Shown: in pieces, positions 33,770 to 42,321 of the stretch
Layout: each line of letters begins with the position of its first letter
Position numbering within the stretch: the first letter of the stretch is position 1
From: Olivibacter oleidegradans
GTDB lineage: Bacteria; Bacteroidota; Bacteroidia; Sphingobacteriales; Sphingobacteriaceae
DNA length: 64,000 nucleotides
Direction: 5' to 3'
NCBI RefSeq assembly: GCF_042432805.1
Contig: NZ_JBHLWO010000004.1
Span: 186,001-250,000 of the forward strand
Translations under genes and position numbers: made by a program
The notes under the pieces: generated by a model
Told to the model about the DNA's origin: nothing
What the model saw: only the letters and a program-made list of their open reading frames with translations
The model's database searches: none

Positions 33770-34396
33770 CTAATTAATAACTTCCTTAACAGACCCGCAC
33801 TTAAGCATTTTACTTCCGAAATATGGATTTTTTATTTCATTCGATTCCGTTAACCACATAGCGCCTTCATTATCTTTTGCCATAGGGCAATGTGCATTAT
33901 ACAATGTTCGTCCAGCTCCGAAGCCTTTCACCAACGCATATACATCCTCGCTCATCATGATGAAATGTTCTCGTTGATGGTTAATATTGCCCACATTTTC
34001 ACCAATATGTTCCGCATGCTCTTTCAGATCGGCTTCATTCTGGTTATAAAGTGCTGCTTGTTCGGCAGTTAAGACAGATTTATCTAACTGGTTCATGGCT
34101 GCAACCATTGCTTCACCGCCACTTGCAGCTTCTTTATCATCATCATTGGATAATGCAGTTTTTACATGGATATAATGATCGACGATCTGTTTTATCGATG
34201 AGGCCACTTTTGGATCCACATCCGTAAAACTGGCCTTGATCTCCGTAATGTTAGTGTTTCCATCGGCCGCTTGATGTTCTACATTTTCCATGGTCTCCAT
34301 ATTTTGATGATCATCGGTTTTCTTTTCTGAATTTGAATTACACGCAGCGAAAGTGAAGGCTGTGACGGCCATCACACCAAAAATTAGATTTTTCAT
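33770..34396 (-). CDS. DUF3347 lipoprotein, likely periplasmic copper-binding
   Basis: A 208-aa protein with lipoprotein signal (MKNLIFGVMAVTAFTFAAC), a low-complexity acidic/Met linker (HQNMETMENVEHQAADG), and a four-helix DUF3347 domain (residues about 60-160). It ends in the conserved metal-type motif LYNAHCPMAKDNEGAMWLTES with NPYFGSKMLKCG. DUF3347 proteins accompany Cus-type efflux genes in Bacteroidota. It is co-directional with the HMA gene upstream. Confidence 0.88.
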   Translation of the reverse strand: MKNLIFGVMAVTAFTFAACNSNSEKKTDDHQNMETMENVEHQAADGNTNITEIKASFTDVDPKVASSIKQIVDHYIHVKTALSNDDDKEAASGGEAMVAAMNQLDKSVLTAEQAALYNQNEADLKEHAEHIGENVGNINHQREHFIMMSEDVYALVKGFGAGRTLYNAHCPMAKDNEGAMWLTESNEIKNPYFGSKMLKCGSVKEVIN

Positions 34397-34414
34397 TTCA
34401 GTTATTTTTATTGT

Positions 34415-34804
34415 TTAATGATTATGTGGTTGTGATTTTTCCTGTTGATGCCCTTCATGTTCACCCTGTGATGCATCTTTGCGATCGTATTGACAACACC
34501 CCGGTAGCTTGTCATAGGCAGCATCCGAGGCAGAGAGACCTTGTGTATCGTGCCCAGCCTTGGCGATTTGCTTCTGCACATCTTTTTCGGATACTTTGTC
34601 CGCATTGAATGCTAACGTCATCATTTTTGTTTCGACATTCCAGCTCGCGCTTTTTACACCTTCAATATTGGCGGCCTTTTCAATGCGCTTTTTGCACATT
34701 TCACAATTGCCATAAACTTTAAAAGATGTGTTTTTTTCCTGACCGTATACAGTGGTTCCAATGATAGCCATAATAGCTACTAGCATTAATCTGATAGATT
34801 TCAT
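34415..34804 (-). CDS. Secreted HMA-domain protein with CC and His tail
   Basis: 129 aa from the ATG at 34804, which gives a proper signal peptide (MKSIRLMLVAIMAIIGTTVYGQ); the earlier in-frame ATG at 34843 gives a less typical one. The HMA domain has metal site CEMC. The tail holds LPGCCQYDRK and a His-rich end (GEHEGHQQEKSQPHNH). It is a periplasmic copper-binding protein, probably delivering metal to the Cus pump. Confidence 0.85.
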   Translation of the reverse strand: MKSIRLMLVAIMAIIGTTVYGQEKNTSFKVYGNCEMCKKRIEKAANIEGVKSASWNVETKMMTLAFNADKVSEKDVQKQIAKAGHDTQGLSASDAAYDKLPGCCQYDRKDASQGEHEGHQQEKSQPHNH

Positions 34805-34903
34805 GATAAGAAGGATTAAATGTTTAATGATTATTACAGGCATATAGAAATGCCATCTTATTCGAATCTGAGACGAGATCGAAAAAAAGAAGTAGAAATA
34901 GTT

Positions 34904-35305
34904 TTAAATTCGGAAAACTTGGTTTTTGAGGTATAATGGTGTTTTGATCACCGCGGGAGGCGAATTGCTTGCCAGATTCTCTTCGGTTACCGATGGAATA
35001 ATCAGATAGTTCGAAATACCATTTGGAGTTTTCGGTAATAGGAAACTGATTTTTTGGAATTCTAAAAAGGTATTCTCCGAACTTTTATGAACTTTATCCA
35101 GTTTTACCTGTTTATGCTCATCCTTGCAACAGTCATTTTTCTTCTTCGATTTCTTAATCATACCGCACACTTCGCAGGCATCGTCTTGGCCGTGCCATAA
35201 GGAGGTGTCTACCAGTTTTTCCATGCAGTAATGCAGATGCATGGTAAATCCGGTAGATGTACCGAGATAAAAAAGGGTCAATATGATAAGTAATATCTTC
35301 TTCAC
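34904..35305 (-). CDS. HYC_CC_PP-family small secreted protein
   Basis: 133 aa, GTG start, signal-like leader (MKKILLIILTLFYLGTSTGF). The three defining motifs are visible: HYC (MHLHYCMEKL), CC (KKNDCCKDEH, after ACEVCGM) and PP (SPPAVIKTPLYLKNQVFRI). First gene of the minus-strand copper cluster. Function unknown; the cysteines suggest metal binding. Confidence 0.8.
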   Translation of the reverse strand: MKKILLIILTLFYLGTSTGFTMHLHYCMEKLVDTSLWHGQDDACEVCGMIKKSKKKNDCCKDEHKQVKLDKVHKSSENTFLEFQKISFLLPKTPNGISNYLIIPSVTEENLASNSPPAVIKTPLYLKNQVFRI

Positions 35306-35573
35306 AGCATTGCAAAGTAAATAAAAAATTTACATAAAAAATTACATAATTCCGTTGTTATCTTACAAAATTTCGTTGTCAATTAAAATTGTATCATTAA
35401 TACAATATAGGTTAAATAGATATCATAGTGATTTAATTTACGGGCATTGTAAATTGCTTTTTACGTAGCCTAACTGATCTTTTTATTTTTACATCTTCTA
35501 GCCAGTCACCAAAGGGTTGTCAAATACTTTTAAATATAGTCAGCAATTTTGTCTATTGTAAATAAGAACAAAT
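35306..35573. promoter_or_regulatory. Divergent control region between copper cluster and recombinase
   Basis: 268 AT-rich bp without a gene. It holds an inverted repeat ATTGTAT-N5-ATACAAT at 35388-35406 and two similar TTCCGTTGTTA / TTTCGTTGTCA tracts near 35350-35380. These could be operators for the copper regulator. On the minus strand TACTTTG lies just upstream of the HYC gene, one base short of the -7 consensus. Confidence 0.4.
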
Positions 35574-35738
35574 ATGGCAAAACGGCTTTTGGAAAAAAGA
35601 AGTATCGCTCCAGAACAGGCTATGAAAATCTTGATTAAAAACGGTTTAGAAGTAAACGAGAATCAAGCGAAAATTATTTTGGATTTCTTGCGTATTTTGG
35701 CTAAATTAACAGTGAATCAATACTTTAATAAAGATTAG
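35574..35738 (+). CDS. Small helical protein upstream of the recombinase
   Basis: 54 aa, MAKRLLEKRSIAPEQAMKIL ... ENQAKIILDFLRILAKLTVNQYF. It is 28 bp before the recombinase start on the same strand. Small proteins of this kind (EQAxxIL..., KIILDFLxxLA) stand before serine recombinases in other Bacteroidota as far as I recall. It could be a directionality factor or a regulator; no DNA-binding motif is obvious. Confidence 0.6.
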   Translation: MAKRLLEKRSIAPEQAMKILIKNGLEVNENQAKIILDFLRILAKLTVNQYFNKD

Positions 35739-35766
35739 TATATTCGTTTATGTAAAAAAAAGCGCC

Positions 35767-37329
35767 ATGATACCAACGTACCTTTATATCCGAGTAAGTA
35801 CAGACGAACAAGCAAGAAGAGGTTATTCTTTAAGCGAGCAGGAGGACAGACTCTTACAATATTGTACTCTAAACGGCATAGAAGTTTTAGGCATCATCCG
35901 TGAAGATCATTCAGCTAAGACATTTAACCGTCCGGAATGGAAAAAGTTGATGATAAAGCTAAAGAAAAAACGTAAGATGGCCGTTCAGATACTTTGCGTC
36001 AAATGGGATAGATTCAGCCGTAGCATAGAAGCCGCCTACGAAATGATAGGAATATTGAGATCATTAAGTGTCACAGTTAACTCGATTGAACAACCTGTGG
36101 ATGTGTCTATTCCGGAAAACAAAATGATGCTTGCCATTTATTTGGCAGTTCCGGAAGTTGAAAATGACAGGAGAGCACTAAATGTTTTTTACGGAATGAG
36201 AAAGGCAAGACGGGAAGGGCGGTGGATGGGAACAGCGACCATAGGTTATATAAACAGAATTACCCCCGATGGGAAAAAATATATCATGCCGAAACGACCG
36301 GAAGCAGACATTATGAAGTGGGTTTTTGAAGAGCTGGCCAAAGGTATCTATGCCGCTGAGCAGATACGTAAAATGGCAAACGAAAAAGGGCTAAAATGTG
36401 AAAGGAATAACTTCTGGAAGATTATCCGTAATCCTGTATATTGCGGAATAATCATTGTCCCTCCTTACAAAAATGAAGAGATGGAATTTGTTAAAGGCCA
36501 ACATCAGCCGATTATTTCTGAAGCTCTTTTCTACAAGGTACAGGACATATTGAATGGTAACAAAAGACCTATCGCAACAAAAGTTGTTTCCAAAGATATG
36601 CTACCGTTAAGAGGATTTCTTCAATGTCCCAGTTGTAGCAGAATGCTAACCGGAAGTGCGTCAAAGGGACGTAATCGGCATTATTACTATTATCACTGCT
36701 CCTCCTCAGCTTGTGGCTGTAGATTTAAGGCAGAGGAAGTGAACAGATACTTTGAAAGGGAGTTATTAAAGTACAAGATCATGCCCCAAGCAGGTGAGCT
36801 TTTCAAAATGGTTGTTCTGGAGGAATATCGTTTATCTAATCGCGAGGAACTAGATGAACGTGCCACTTTGTTTAAAAAAATCGAAGAGCAAGAGGCTATT
36901 TTATCTAATGCCAGAAAAAAATTAATGAAGGATGAAATCGATAGTAGTGATTTTAAGATCATTAAAATAGAGTGTAGTGAAGAACTAAAAAAATTGGAAG
37001 CACTATTGGCGGGTCTCCCAAGTAAGTCCCAAAATTTAAGAACCATAGAAACCTTATTGGATAACGTAGTAGAAATGTATTCAAATATCGATAAGCACTA
37101 TTTGGAGGCAGATATAGAAGGGAAGCGTAGAATCATTGGTTCGATGTACCCGGAAAATCTGTGCTTTGACGGCACAGAACATCGAACCGTCCGGCTTAAT
37201 GAAGCACTATCGCTTATCTTACTGATCAACAACGAATTAGACGCAATAAAAAAAGGGAAAGATTCGTTTAATTTGAATCTTTCCCCTGAGGTAGCCCGTA
37301 GGGGAATCGAACCCCTGTTTCAAGAATGA
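35767..37329 (+). CDS. Large serine recombinase (site-specific integrase)
   Basis: A 520-aa protein. Catalytic Ser 11 in YLYIRVSTDEQARRGYSLSEQ; resolvase domain to about residue 150 with WDRFSR. The recombinase domain (GIYAAEQIRKMANEKGLK) follows, then a zinc ribbon (CPSC at 287-290; CSSSACGC near 311-318) and a coiled coil. The last 12 codons and stop lie antisense inside tRNA-Glu, and the codons before them overlap the tRNA's terminator. It is the integrase of the island; attachment is expected at the 3' part of tRNA-Glu. Confidence 0.92.
   Translation: MIPTYLYIRVSTDEQARRGYSLSEQEDRLLQYCTLNGIEVLGIIREDHSAKTFNRPEWKKLMIKLKKKRKMAVQILCVKWDRFSRSIEAAYEMIGILRSLSVTVNSIEQPVDVSIPENKMMLAIYLAVPEVENDRRALNVFYGMRKARREGRWMGTATIGYINRITPDGKKYIMPKRPEADIMKWVFEELAKGIYAAEQIRKMANEKGLKCERNNFWKIIRNPVYCGIIIVPPYKNEEMEFVKGQHQPIISEALFYKVQDILNGNKRPIATKVVSKDMLPLRGFLQCPSCSRMLTGSASKGRNRHYYYYHCSSSACGCRFKAEEVNRYFERELLKYKIMPQAGELFKMVVLEEYRLSNREELDERATLFKKIEEQEAILSNARKKLMKDEIDSSDFKIIKIECSEELKKLEALLAGLPSKSQNLRTIETLLDNVVEMYSNIDKHYLEADIEGKRRIIGSMYPENLCFDGTEHRTVRLNEALSLILLINNELDAIKKGKDSFNLNLSPEVARRGIEPLFQE
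37255..37285 (-). terminator. Terminator of tRNA-Glu, inside the recombinase gene
   Basis: A perfect 11-bp stem (37255-37265 and 37275-37285, GGGAAAGATTC and complement) with a 9-nt loop. On the minus strand it follows the 3' end of tRNA-Glu by 6 nt and leads into seven Ts. The same DNA codes for KKGKDSFNLNLS in the recombinase on the plus strand. Confidence 0.85.
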
Positions 37330-37363
37330 AAATCTTGCGTCCTAACCCCTAGACGAACGGGCC
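37292..37363 (-). tRNA. tRNA-Glu (TTC)
   Basis: A 72-nt cloverleaf on the minus strand: acceptor GGCCCGT/ACGGGCT (G1-U72 wobble), D arm GTCT...GGAC, anticodon arm CAAGA-TTTTCAT-TCTTG with anticodon TTC, T arm AGGGG-TTCGATT-CCCCT, discriminator A. CCA is not encoded (CCT follows). It is the target site of the island integrase. Confidence 0.95.
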
Positions 37364-37400
37364 TTTTTTATTCCGGAATGCGTGTCCGTTTTTCGGTCTG

Positions 37401-37430
37401 CAAAGATAGACAAGGATTTTATATTTCAAA
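37401..37430 (-). promoter_or_regulatory. Promoter of tRNA-Glu
   Basis: Minus strand: TTTG (37430-37427), 18 nt, TATCTTTG (37408-37401), a full Bacteroidota consensus. The start of the tRNA lies about 38 nt downstream of the -7 element. Confidence 0.75.
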
Positions 37431-37479
37431 AGACAAATTTTAAATATTTTGTTAGAGCTTGACTATCAGTAAATAAAAA

Positions 37480-38664
37480 TTACAGCGCTTTCTTAGCCTT
37501 CTTATTTGTCAACAGTAGTAGGACGCTGCCCGCGATGCCGGATAATACGGAACCGGCTAAAATGGAAAATTTAGCTTCGGCTAATACATGCGTAGCATTC
37601 GCGAAAGATAAGATGGCAATAAAAATCGACATGGTAAAGCCAATTCCTCCCAGCATACCGACTCCTAAAATGTGTTTCCAAGAAGCACCGTGTGGTCGAT
37701 TACTAATTCTTAATTTAACAGCTAACCAGGAAAAAGCAGTAATCCCGACTGGCTTTCCAAGAAACAAACCAAGCGCTATTCCTAATCCTAAAGGTGTAAA
37801 TAAACCTTCTAGCATGCCATCTTCATATTTGATGTTCGTGTTTGCCAAAGCGAATATCGGCATGATCAGGAAATTCACCGGCTTTACTAATAGATGCTCT
37901 AATTTTTCTAAAGGAGACTCTGTAGCGTCCGGCGTGGTAGGTAAGGTAAAAGCTGTAAGAACACCGGCAATCGTTGCATGAATACCTGAATGGTGAATGA
38001 AATACCACATGAATATTCCCGGGATTAGGTAAAAAATAATTTTTTTGACTCCTAACTTATTGAAAATCAAAAGTAGGGCGAACAATAGACCGGCATATAG
38101 GAGGTATTGATATTGCAGGGAGGTTGAGTAAAATATAGCAATAACAAGTATGGCCATTAAGTCGTCTACAATAGCCAATGCCGCCAAGAATATTTTCAAT
38201 GAGGAAGGTACTTTATTGCCTAAGAGCGTGATGATAGCCAAGGCGAAGGCTATGTCAGTTGCCATTGGAATGCCCCAACCTCCTGCGAATTCCGAGTTTT
38301 TATTGAAAAAGGTATAGATCAATGCCGGTGCGATTACACCACCGAGTGCAGCAAATACAGGTAAGGTTGCCTTTTTGATCGATGCCAATTCACCTTCTAC
38401 CAATTCCCGCTTAATTTCCAAGCCTACTAAGAGAAAGAAAATGGCCATTAATCCGTCATTAATCCAAATGATAATAGGATATTCCAAATGAAGGGTTTCA
38501 GAATGGTAACCTACTTTCATTTCTAAAAAATTATTAAAAGCACCACTGAAGGTTGTGTTGGCAATGATAAGGGAGATGACAACACAAAGAATCAGAATTA
38601 CCCCACCCGCAGTACCGGATTTTAAGAACTCTTGAAAGGATTTGAAGTTAATTATTTTAGCCAT
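37480..38664 (-). CDS. nhaA: Na+/H+ antiporter NhaA
   Basis: A 394-aa integral membrane protein with about 12 helices. The ion-binding aspartates show in GIPMATDIAFALAIITLLG and ALAIVDDLMAILVIAIFY, and the C-terminal GGIGFTMSIFIA is diagnostic. NhaA swaps Na+ for H+ across the inner membrane for pH and salt control. It is the first chromosomal gene beyond the tRNA-Glu insertion and has no operon partner here. Confidence 0.95.
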   Translation of the reverse strand: MAKIINFKSFQEFLKSGTAGGVILILCVVISLIIANTTFSGAFNNFLEMKVGYHSETLHLEYPIIIWINDGLMAIFFLLVGLEIKRELVEGELASIKKATLPVFAALGGVIAPALIYTFFNKNSEFAGGWGIPMATDIAFALAIITLLGNKVPSSLKIFLAALAIVDDLMAILVIAIFYSTSLQYQYLLYAGLLFALLLIFNKLGVKKIIFYLIPGIFMWYFIHHSGIHATIAGVLTAFTLPTTPDATESPLEKLEHLLVKPVNFLIMPIFALANTNIKYEDGMLEGLFTPLGLGIALGLFLGKPVGITAFSWLAVKLRISNRPHGASWKHILGVGMLGGIGFTMSIFIAILSFANATHVLAEAKFSILAGSVLSGIAGSVLLLLTNKKAKKAL

Positions 38665-38760
38665 ACTGGCGAAAATAGCAAAAAAAGCCTGTATTTGGCA
38701 GAAAAAATGGTAAAACTATAGGGGTATGAAAGGGCAAAGGTGTCATAGTTTTAAAATAAT

Positions 38761-39339
38761 ATGAGAACTATGAAGCTGTTTAAATTATTGGCGATTATCG
38801 CTATTATCGTAACAAGTGCATCAAGTACAAAAGCGCAAGTAGGGGATTGGACCATTGGCTTAAAGGCAGGAGCCAACTACGCTAATCTTCATTCGGATGC
38901 ACAAGGACTAAATGACAAAAAAGGAAAGGTAGGTTTTACGGCGGGTGCATTCGCTCGCATAGGCCAAACAGTTTTTTTTCAACCGGAGCTCAATTTTGTA
39001 CATTTTTCCAATGAATTTCAATACAACGGCCAAAGGCATAATCCAAAGCTGAGCCAGTTAAATGTGCCTTTGATGTTGGGATATAAGCTGCTGGACCAAG
39101 AAGCACTTGCGTTAAGAGTTTCTTTAGGGCCTGATTTTAGTTACAATCTGAATGAGCCGGATGTGTTTAAATCCGGCGACTTTAAAAAATTCAACATAGG
39201 CGGCGTTTTTAATGTGGGGGTGGACATAGGAAATATTACCTTGGATGCGCGCTATAGTAGAAGTTTTACCGATCTGGACAAGCGTCTTGGCCAAAAGACA
39301 GGCATATACTCATTAGCTGTCGGATTTAAGATTTTTTAG
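38761..39339 (+). CDS. Outer-membrane beta-barrel protein (PorT/OprF-like fold)
   Basis: A 192-aa protein with signal peptide (MKLFKLLAIIAIIVTSASSTKAQ), then alternating beta strands starting WTIGLKAGANYANLHSD and ending TGIYSLAVGFKIF, the pattern of small Bacteroidota porin-family barrels. Aromatic girdle residues are visible (VFFQPELNFVHF). No specific ligand is suggested. A second in-frame ATG lies at codon 4; both give a signal peptide. Confidence 0.8.
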   Translation: MRTMKLFKLLAIIAIIVTSASSTKAQVGDWTIGLKAGANYANLHSDAQGLNDKKGKVGFTAGAFARIGQTVFFQPELNFVHFSNEFQYNGQRHNPKLSQLNVPLMLGYKLLDQEALALRVSLGPDFSYNLNEPDVFKSGDFKKFNIGGVFNVGVDIGNITLDARYSRSFTDLDKRLGQKTGIYSLAVGFKIF

Positions 39340-39411
39340 GTAACAATAAATTGTTTTGTAGACACTTATCTTTTTGTTGTTTTTTAAAAAAGTTATAACA
39401 GCTTAGAAAAT

Positions 39412-39442
39412 TTTGTGTTTATGGAAAAAAGTATTAGCTTTG
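39412..39442 (+). promoter_or_regulatory. Consensus promoter upstream of a hairpin
   Basis: TTTG at 39412-39415, 19 nt, TAGCTTTG at 39435-39442. This is an excellent match to the Bacteroidota consensus. Transcription would start near 39449, 25 nt before the hairpin at 39474-39506. Confidence 0.7.
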
Positions 39443-39473
39443 TGCTTTCATAATTTAGGTTTATAATTGGTTG

Positions 39474-39515
39474 ACAGGCCTCTAATCTCCCCGATTATTG
39501 GCCTGTTACTTTTTA
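39474..39515 (+). terminator. Hairpin with T-run, possible terminator or attenuator
   Basis: ACAGGCC at 39474-39480 pairs with GGCCTGT at 39500-39506, with an inner AATC/GATT helix. TACTTTTTAAAA follows. It would end a transcript from the promoter at 39412-39442 after about 65 nt, or attenuate the protease gene at 39563. Confidence 0.55.
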
Positions 39516-39562
39516 AAATTATTTAGTATTTTTATACTTTAATAACCATTTATAAACAGAAC

Positions 39563-40756
39563 ATGCGTCTCGTCTTTTTTGCCTTATTACTGGTGGGCTA
39601 TATGCGTAGTGCTGCGCAAGAAGAAATTGTTCCTTCGCCTTCTCAAGTATTAAGCGAGGTGCATTTTAAAACCTTAATGGGTGGAGTGGTTGTTTTGCCC
39701 GCCTTGTTGAATGGTTTTCCAGATACATTAAATTTTATTTTAGATACCGGGAGCGGGGGTATTTCCCTGGATTCTTCCACGGTTGTTTCTCTTGGATTGA
39801 AACCGACGCCAAGCGCCACCCGCATCCGAGGCGTTGCAGGCATTAAACAGGTTAGCTATCTATATAATCAGCATCTTAAGTTCCCGGGATATACGGTTGA
39901 TAGCTTAAATTTTCATATCAACGACTATTCTTTTCTTTCAAGTGTGTACGGGGTTAAAGTTGATGGGATCATTGGCTACTCATTATTTAGCCGATATATA
40001 GTGAAAATAAATTATGATGATAGCCTGATGCATATCTGCTCGCAAGGCACCATTCGTTATCCAAAGGGAGGTTTTCTTTTAAGGCCTAACATAAAAAGTT
40101 TAGTGGTGCAGCGGGCCTTATTAAAAGATAAGCACCAAGTGAATGCGCGCTTTTTGCACGATATCGGTGCGGGTGTATGTGTTATGCTTTCGAAAGAGTT
40201 CGTTGAAGATAGTACACTGTTAGCATGGAATCGAAAGCTATGGCCGAAAGAAGGACATGGTTTGGGGGGTAAGATACAGATGGATTTAACGGTTATTAAG
40301 GAGCTCCGTTTTGGTCCGTACAAATTTAAACATGTCCCTACCTTGATTTTTGATGATGTGTATGATGTGACTTCCTATCCCTACTTGGGCGGCTTGATCG
40401 GGAACGATATTTTCAGGCGTTTTAACATGATCTATAACTATGAAAAGGGAGATATTCACCTCATACCTAATAACAGTTTTCGGGATCGGTTTGATTACGC
40501 CTATTCGGGCTTGGACTTGCAATTAATTGATGGAAACATAGAAATCGGAGGCGTGGCGAAAGGGTCACCCGCAGAATTGGCCGGGTTAAAAGTTGGCGAT
40601 TTGTTGCTCGCTGTAAATGGTGATTTCAGTGTGAATTTTGCCCAATATAAAAAGGCGCTGCAGCGGCCAAAAAAGGAAGTCATGTTGCTGGTACGACGAA
40701 AGGAAGAGCTGCTAATATTTAAGTTCAAGATAAAAAGTATAAAACAAGTTTTTTAG
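39563..40756 (+). CDS. Retropepsin-like aspartyl protease with C-terminal PDZ domain
   Basis: A 397-aa protein with a signal-like N terminus (LVFFALLLVGYMRSAAQ). The active-site motif FILDTGSGGISLDSS is at about residues 58-72. A second Asp region HDIGAGVCVML and VDGIIGYSLF follow. The PDZ domain is at about residues 310-390 (NIEIGGVAKGSPAELAGLKVGDLLLAVNG). The family is common in Bacteroidota, and its substrates are largely unknown. Confidence 0.88.
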   Translation: MRLVFFALLLVGYMRSAAQEEIVPSPSQVLSEVHFKTLMGGVVVLPALLNGFPDTLNFILDTGSGGISLDSSTVVSLGLKPTPSATRIRGVAGIKQVSYLYNQHLKFPGYTVDSLNFHINDYSFLSSVYGVKVDGIIGYSLFSRYIVKINYDDSLMHICSQGTIRYPKGGFLLRPNIKSLVVQRALLKDKHQVNARFLHDIGAGVCVMLSKEFVEDSTLLAWNRKLWPKEGHGLGGKIQMDLTVIKELRFGPYKFKHVPTLIFDDVYDVTSYPYLGGLIGNDIFRRFNMIYNYEKGDIHLIPNNSFRDRFDYAYSGLDLQLIDGNIEIGGVAKGSPAELAGLKVGDLLLAVNGDFSVNFAQYKKALQRPKKEVMLLVRRKEELLIFKFKIKSIKQVF

Positions 40757-40806
40757 TCACTTAACCTAATTTTACTTCTATGCGGATAGCTTTGATGAAG
40801 TGGGGC

Positions 40807-41157
40807 TTATTCATGAGATAGAATATTGATAATATTGTCGAAAGGATCCTTTACAAAAAAACGCCTTACTCCCCAAGGTTCATGGGAAGGTCCATAAATG
40901 ATCTCAAAGCCATGTTTTGTTATTTCCGTTAATGCTTGGTCTAAGTCGTCCACTTCGATAGACAAATACGGTACAGGCAGGCCGTCTCCTCCCTGAGAGG
41001 CGAAACTTACCTGCGTTCCGCTTTCTTCAGAGGACGCATAAGTTGCGATCCATCCATGGTTCATCACGTTTTGTAAGCCTAATACGTCACCATAAAAGGT
41101 TGCTGCCAATTCAATGTTATCTGTTTCTATATTTGCTACAATACGTTTTACCTTCAT
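40807..41157 (-). CDS. VOC-superfamily (glyoxalase/bleomycin-resistance fold) protein
   Basis: A 116-aa single domain with paired beta-alpha-beta units: VANIETDNIELAATFYGDVLGL and VPYLSIEVDDLDQALTEITKHGFEIIYGPSHEPWGVRRFFVKDPFDNIINIL. The candidate metal-ligand region ends in DPFDNIINI as usual. It converges with the protease gene. A specific reaction cannot be assigned. Confidence 0.85.
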   Translation of the reverse strand: MKVKRIVANIETDNIELAATFYGDVLGLQNVMNHGWIATYASSEESGTQVSFASQGGDGLPVPYLSIEVDDLDQALTEITKHGFEIIYGPSHEPWGVRRFFVKDPFDNIINILSHE

Positions 41158-41334
41158 GAGCTTACTTTTTCTTTGTCCCCTTAGATGAAAATTTATCTAG
41201 CTGAAAACAGGGGTTTTCCGGGTTCAATCAGCCTAATTTAAGAATCTTTCTTTATTATTGTAAACGTTGCTTTTGAAATCGTTGTGTTTTTTGGGATGTG
41301 TATTGCAAACATGTTGACCTTAAAATGAAATATA

Positions 41335-42297
41335 ATGAGTTACTTTTGGAAAGCTTACATGTTCTTCTTCGCGGTTCCCTTTCCGATGATATTGTACTAT
41401 AGTATCAATTACAATTCTGAAATAAGGGGAGACGGTACAAATCCTTGGTTGGCTTTAACCTATCTGTTAATTTCGCTGGTATTGTGGACGATCGTTTTAT
41501 ATAAGCTTTATCAGCGATGGATCGCACTCACTTTACAGACCAAATCAAATATTGAGTCGCTGCTTCGTGATGGCGTGTTAAAGGATGGGGAAATTGTGGA
41601 CGTGAAAACGCTCAAACCTGTCGCAAAAGACGTTGAAACCTTGGAGGTATCGGTGCGGTTTGAGAATTTTTCAGGCACGAAGGTTTTACAGACAATACCT
41701 ATTAATGATAGTAAGCCGCAACAGAATCGATACGAAGCAGGTAAACGTATAAAACTACGGATTGATAAAACCTTAAAAAGCAGCCCCGTCTTCATACCGG
41801 ATGGGGTGCAAGTAGAATTAAGGAAAAGTCAAATGTTTCTTTCTATCATAGGATGGTTATTGGCTTTAGGGCTTGTTATCGCCTATTATATTTTCTCCTA
41901 TCAATTGGAAAGCAGAGGCACCGGGTGGCGATTCCTTATCTTCTGGCATCCCTTATTATTATGTCCTTTAATTTTATTGCTCAGCTTCCTCGGCTTGGAT
42001 GCTTTACTGGGACAACTTAGTGGCTTACCCAAGGATGTATTACGATTGATCTTCTATGGAAAGCAAGCTACTGCGAGGATTTTAAGCGCAAAACAAACCG
42101 GTACTTACATTAATGAACAGCCACAGGTGCGGTTTGAGTTGGATTTTAAGGACGAGAGGGGTCGGACGCATAGGGTAAGTCTTAAGAAAATCGTAAGTCT
42201 GCTGGAGGTGAGTATAACTCAGCAACAGACGGTAGACATTTTTTATTTAGAAGAAGATCCCCAAACAATAGCTTTTAGCAAGGATCTGAATGATTAA
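41335..42297 (+). CDS. Membrane protein with DUF3592-like repeats
   Basis: A 320-aa protein with four membrane segments (around residues 7-25, 38-58, 168-190, 200-225). Each pair is followed by a cytosolic or periplasmic beta domain: VLKDGEIVDVKTLKPV..LEVSVRFENFSGTKVLQTIPI and ATARILSAKQTGTYINEQPQVRFELDFKDERGRTHRV. The duplicated beta domain resembles DUF3592. Function unknown. It is 24 bp upstream of a lipoprotein gene and probably co-transcribed. Confidence 0.65.
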   Translation: MSYFWKAYMFFFAVPFPMILYYSINYNSEIRGDGTNPWLALTYLLISLVLWTIVLYKLYQRWIALTLQTKSNIESLLRDGVLKDGEIVDVKTLKPVAKDVETLEVSVRFENFSGTKVLQTIPINDSKPQQNRYEAGKRIKLRIDKTLKSSPVFIPDGVQVELRKSQMFLSIIGWLLALGLVIAYYIFSYQLESRGTGWRFLIFWHPLLLCPLILLLSFLGLDALLGQLSGLPKDVLRLIFYGKQATARILSAKQTGTYINEQPQVRFELDFKDERGRTHRVSLKKIVSLLEVSITQQQTVDIFYLEEDPQTIAFSKDLND

Positions 42298-42321
42298 TTT
42301 CAATAGGGTATTTAAATTTTC

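Noticed and set aside
1..35000. Second copy of the tRNA-Glu 3' end as left attachment site
   Set aside because: I looked for the GTAGCCCGTAGGGG and CGAACCCCTG stretches on both strands and did not find them in the island; a by-eye search can miss short cores.
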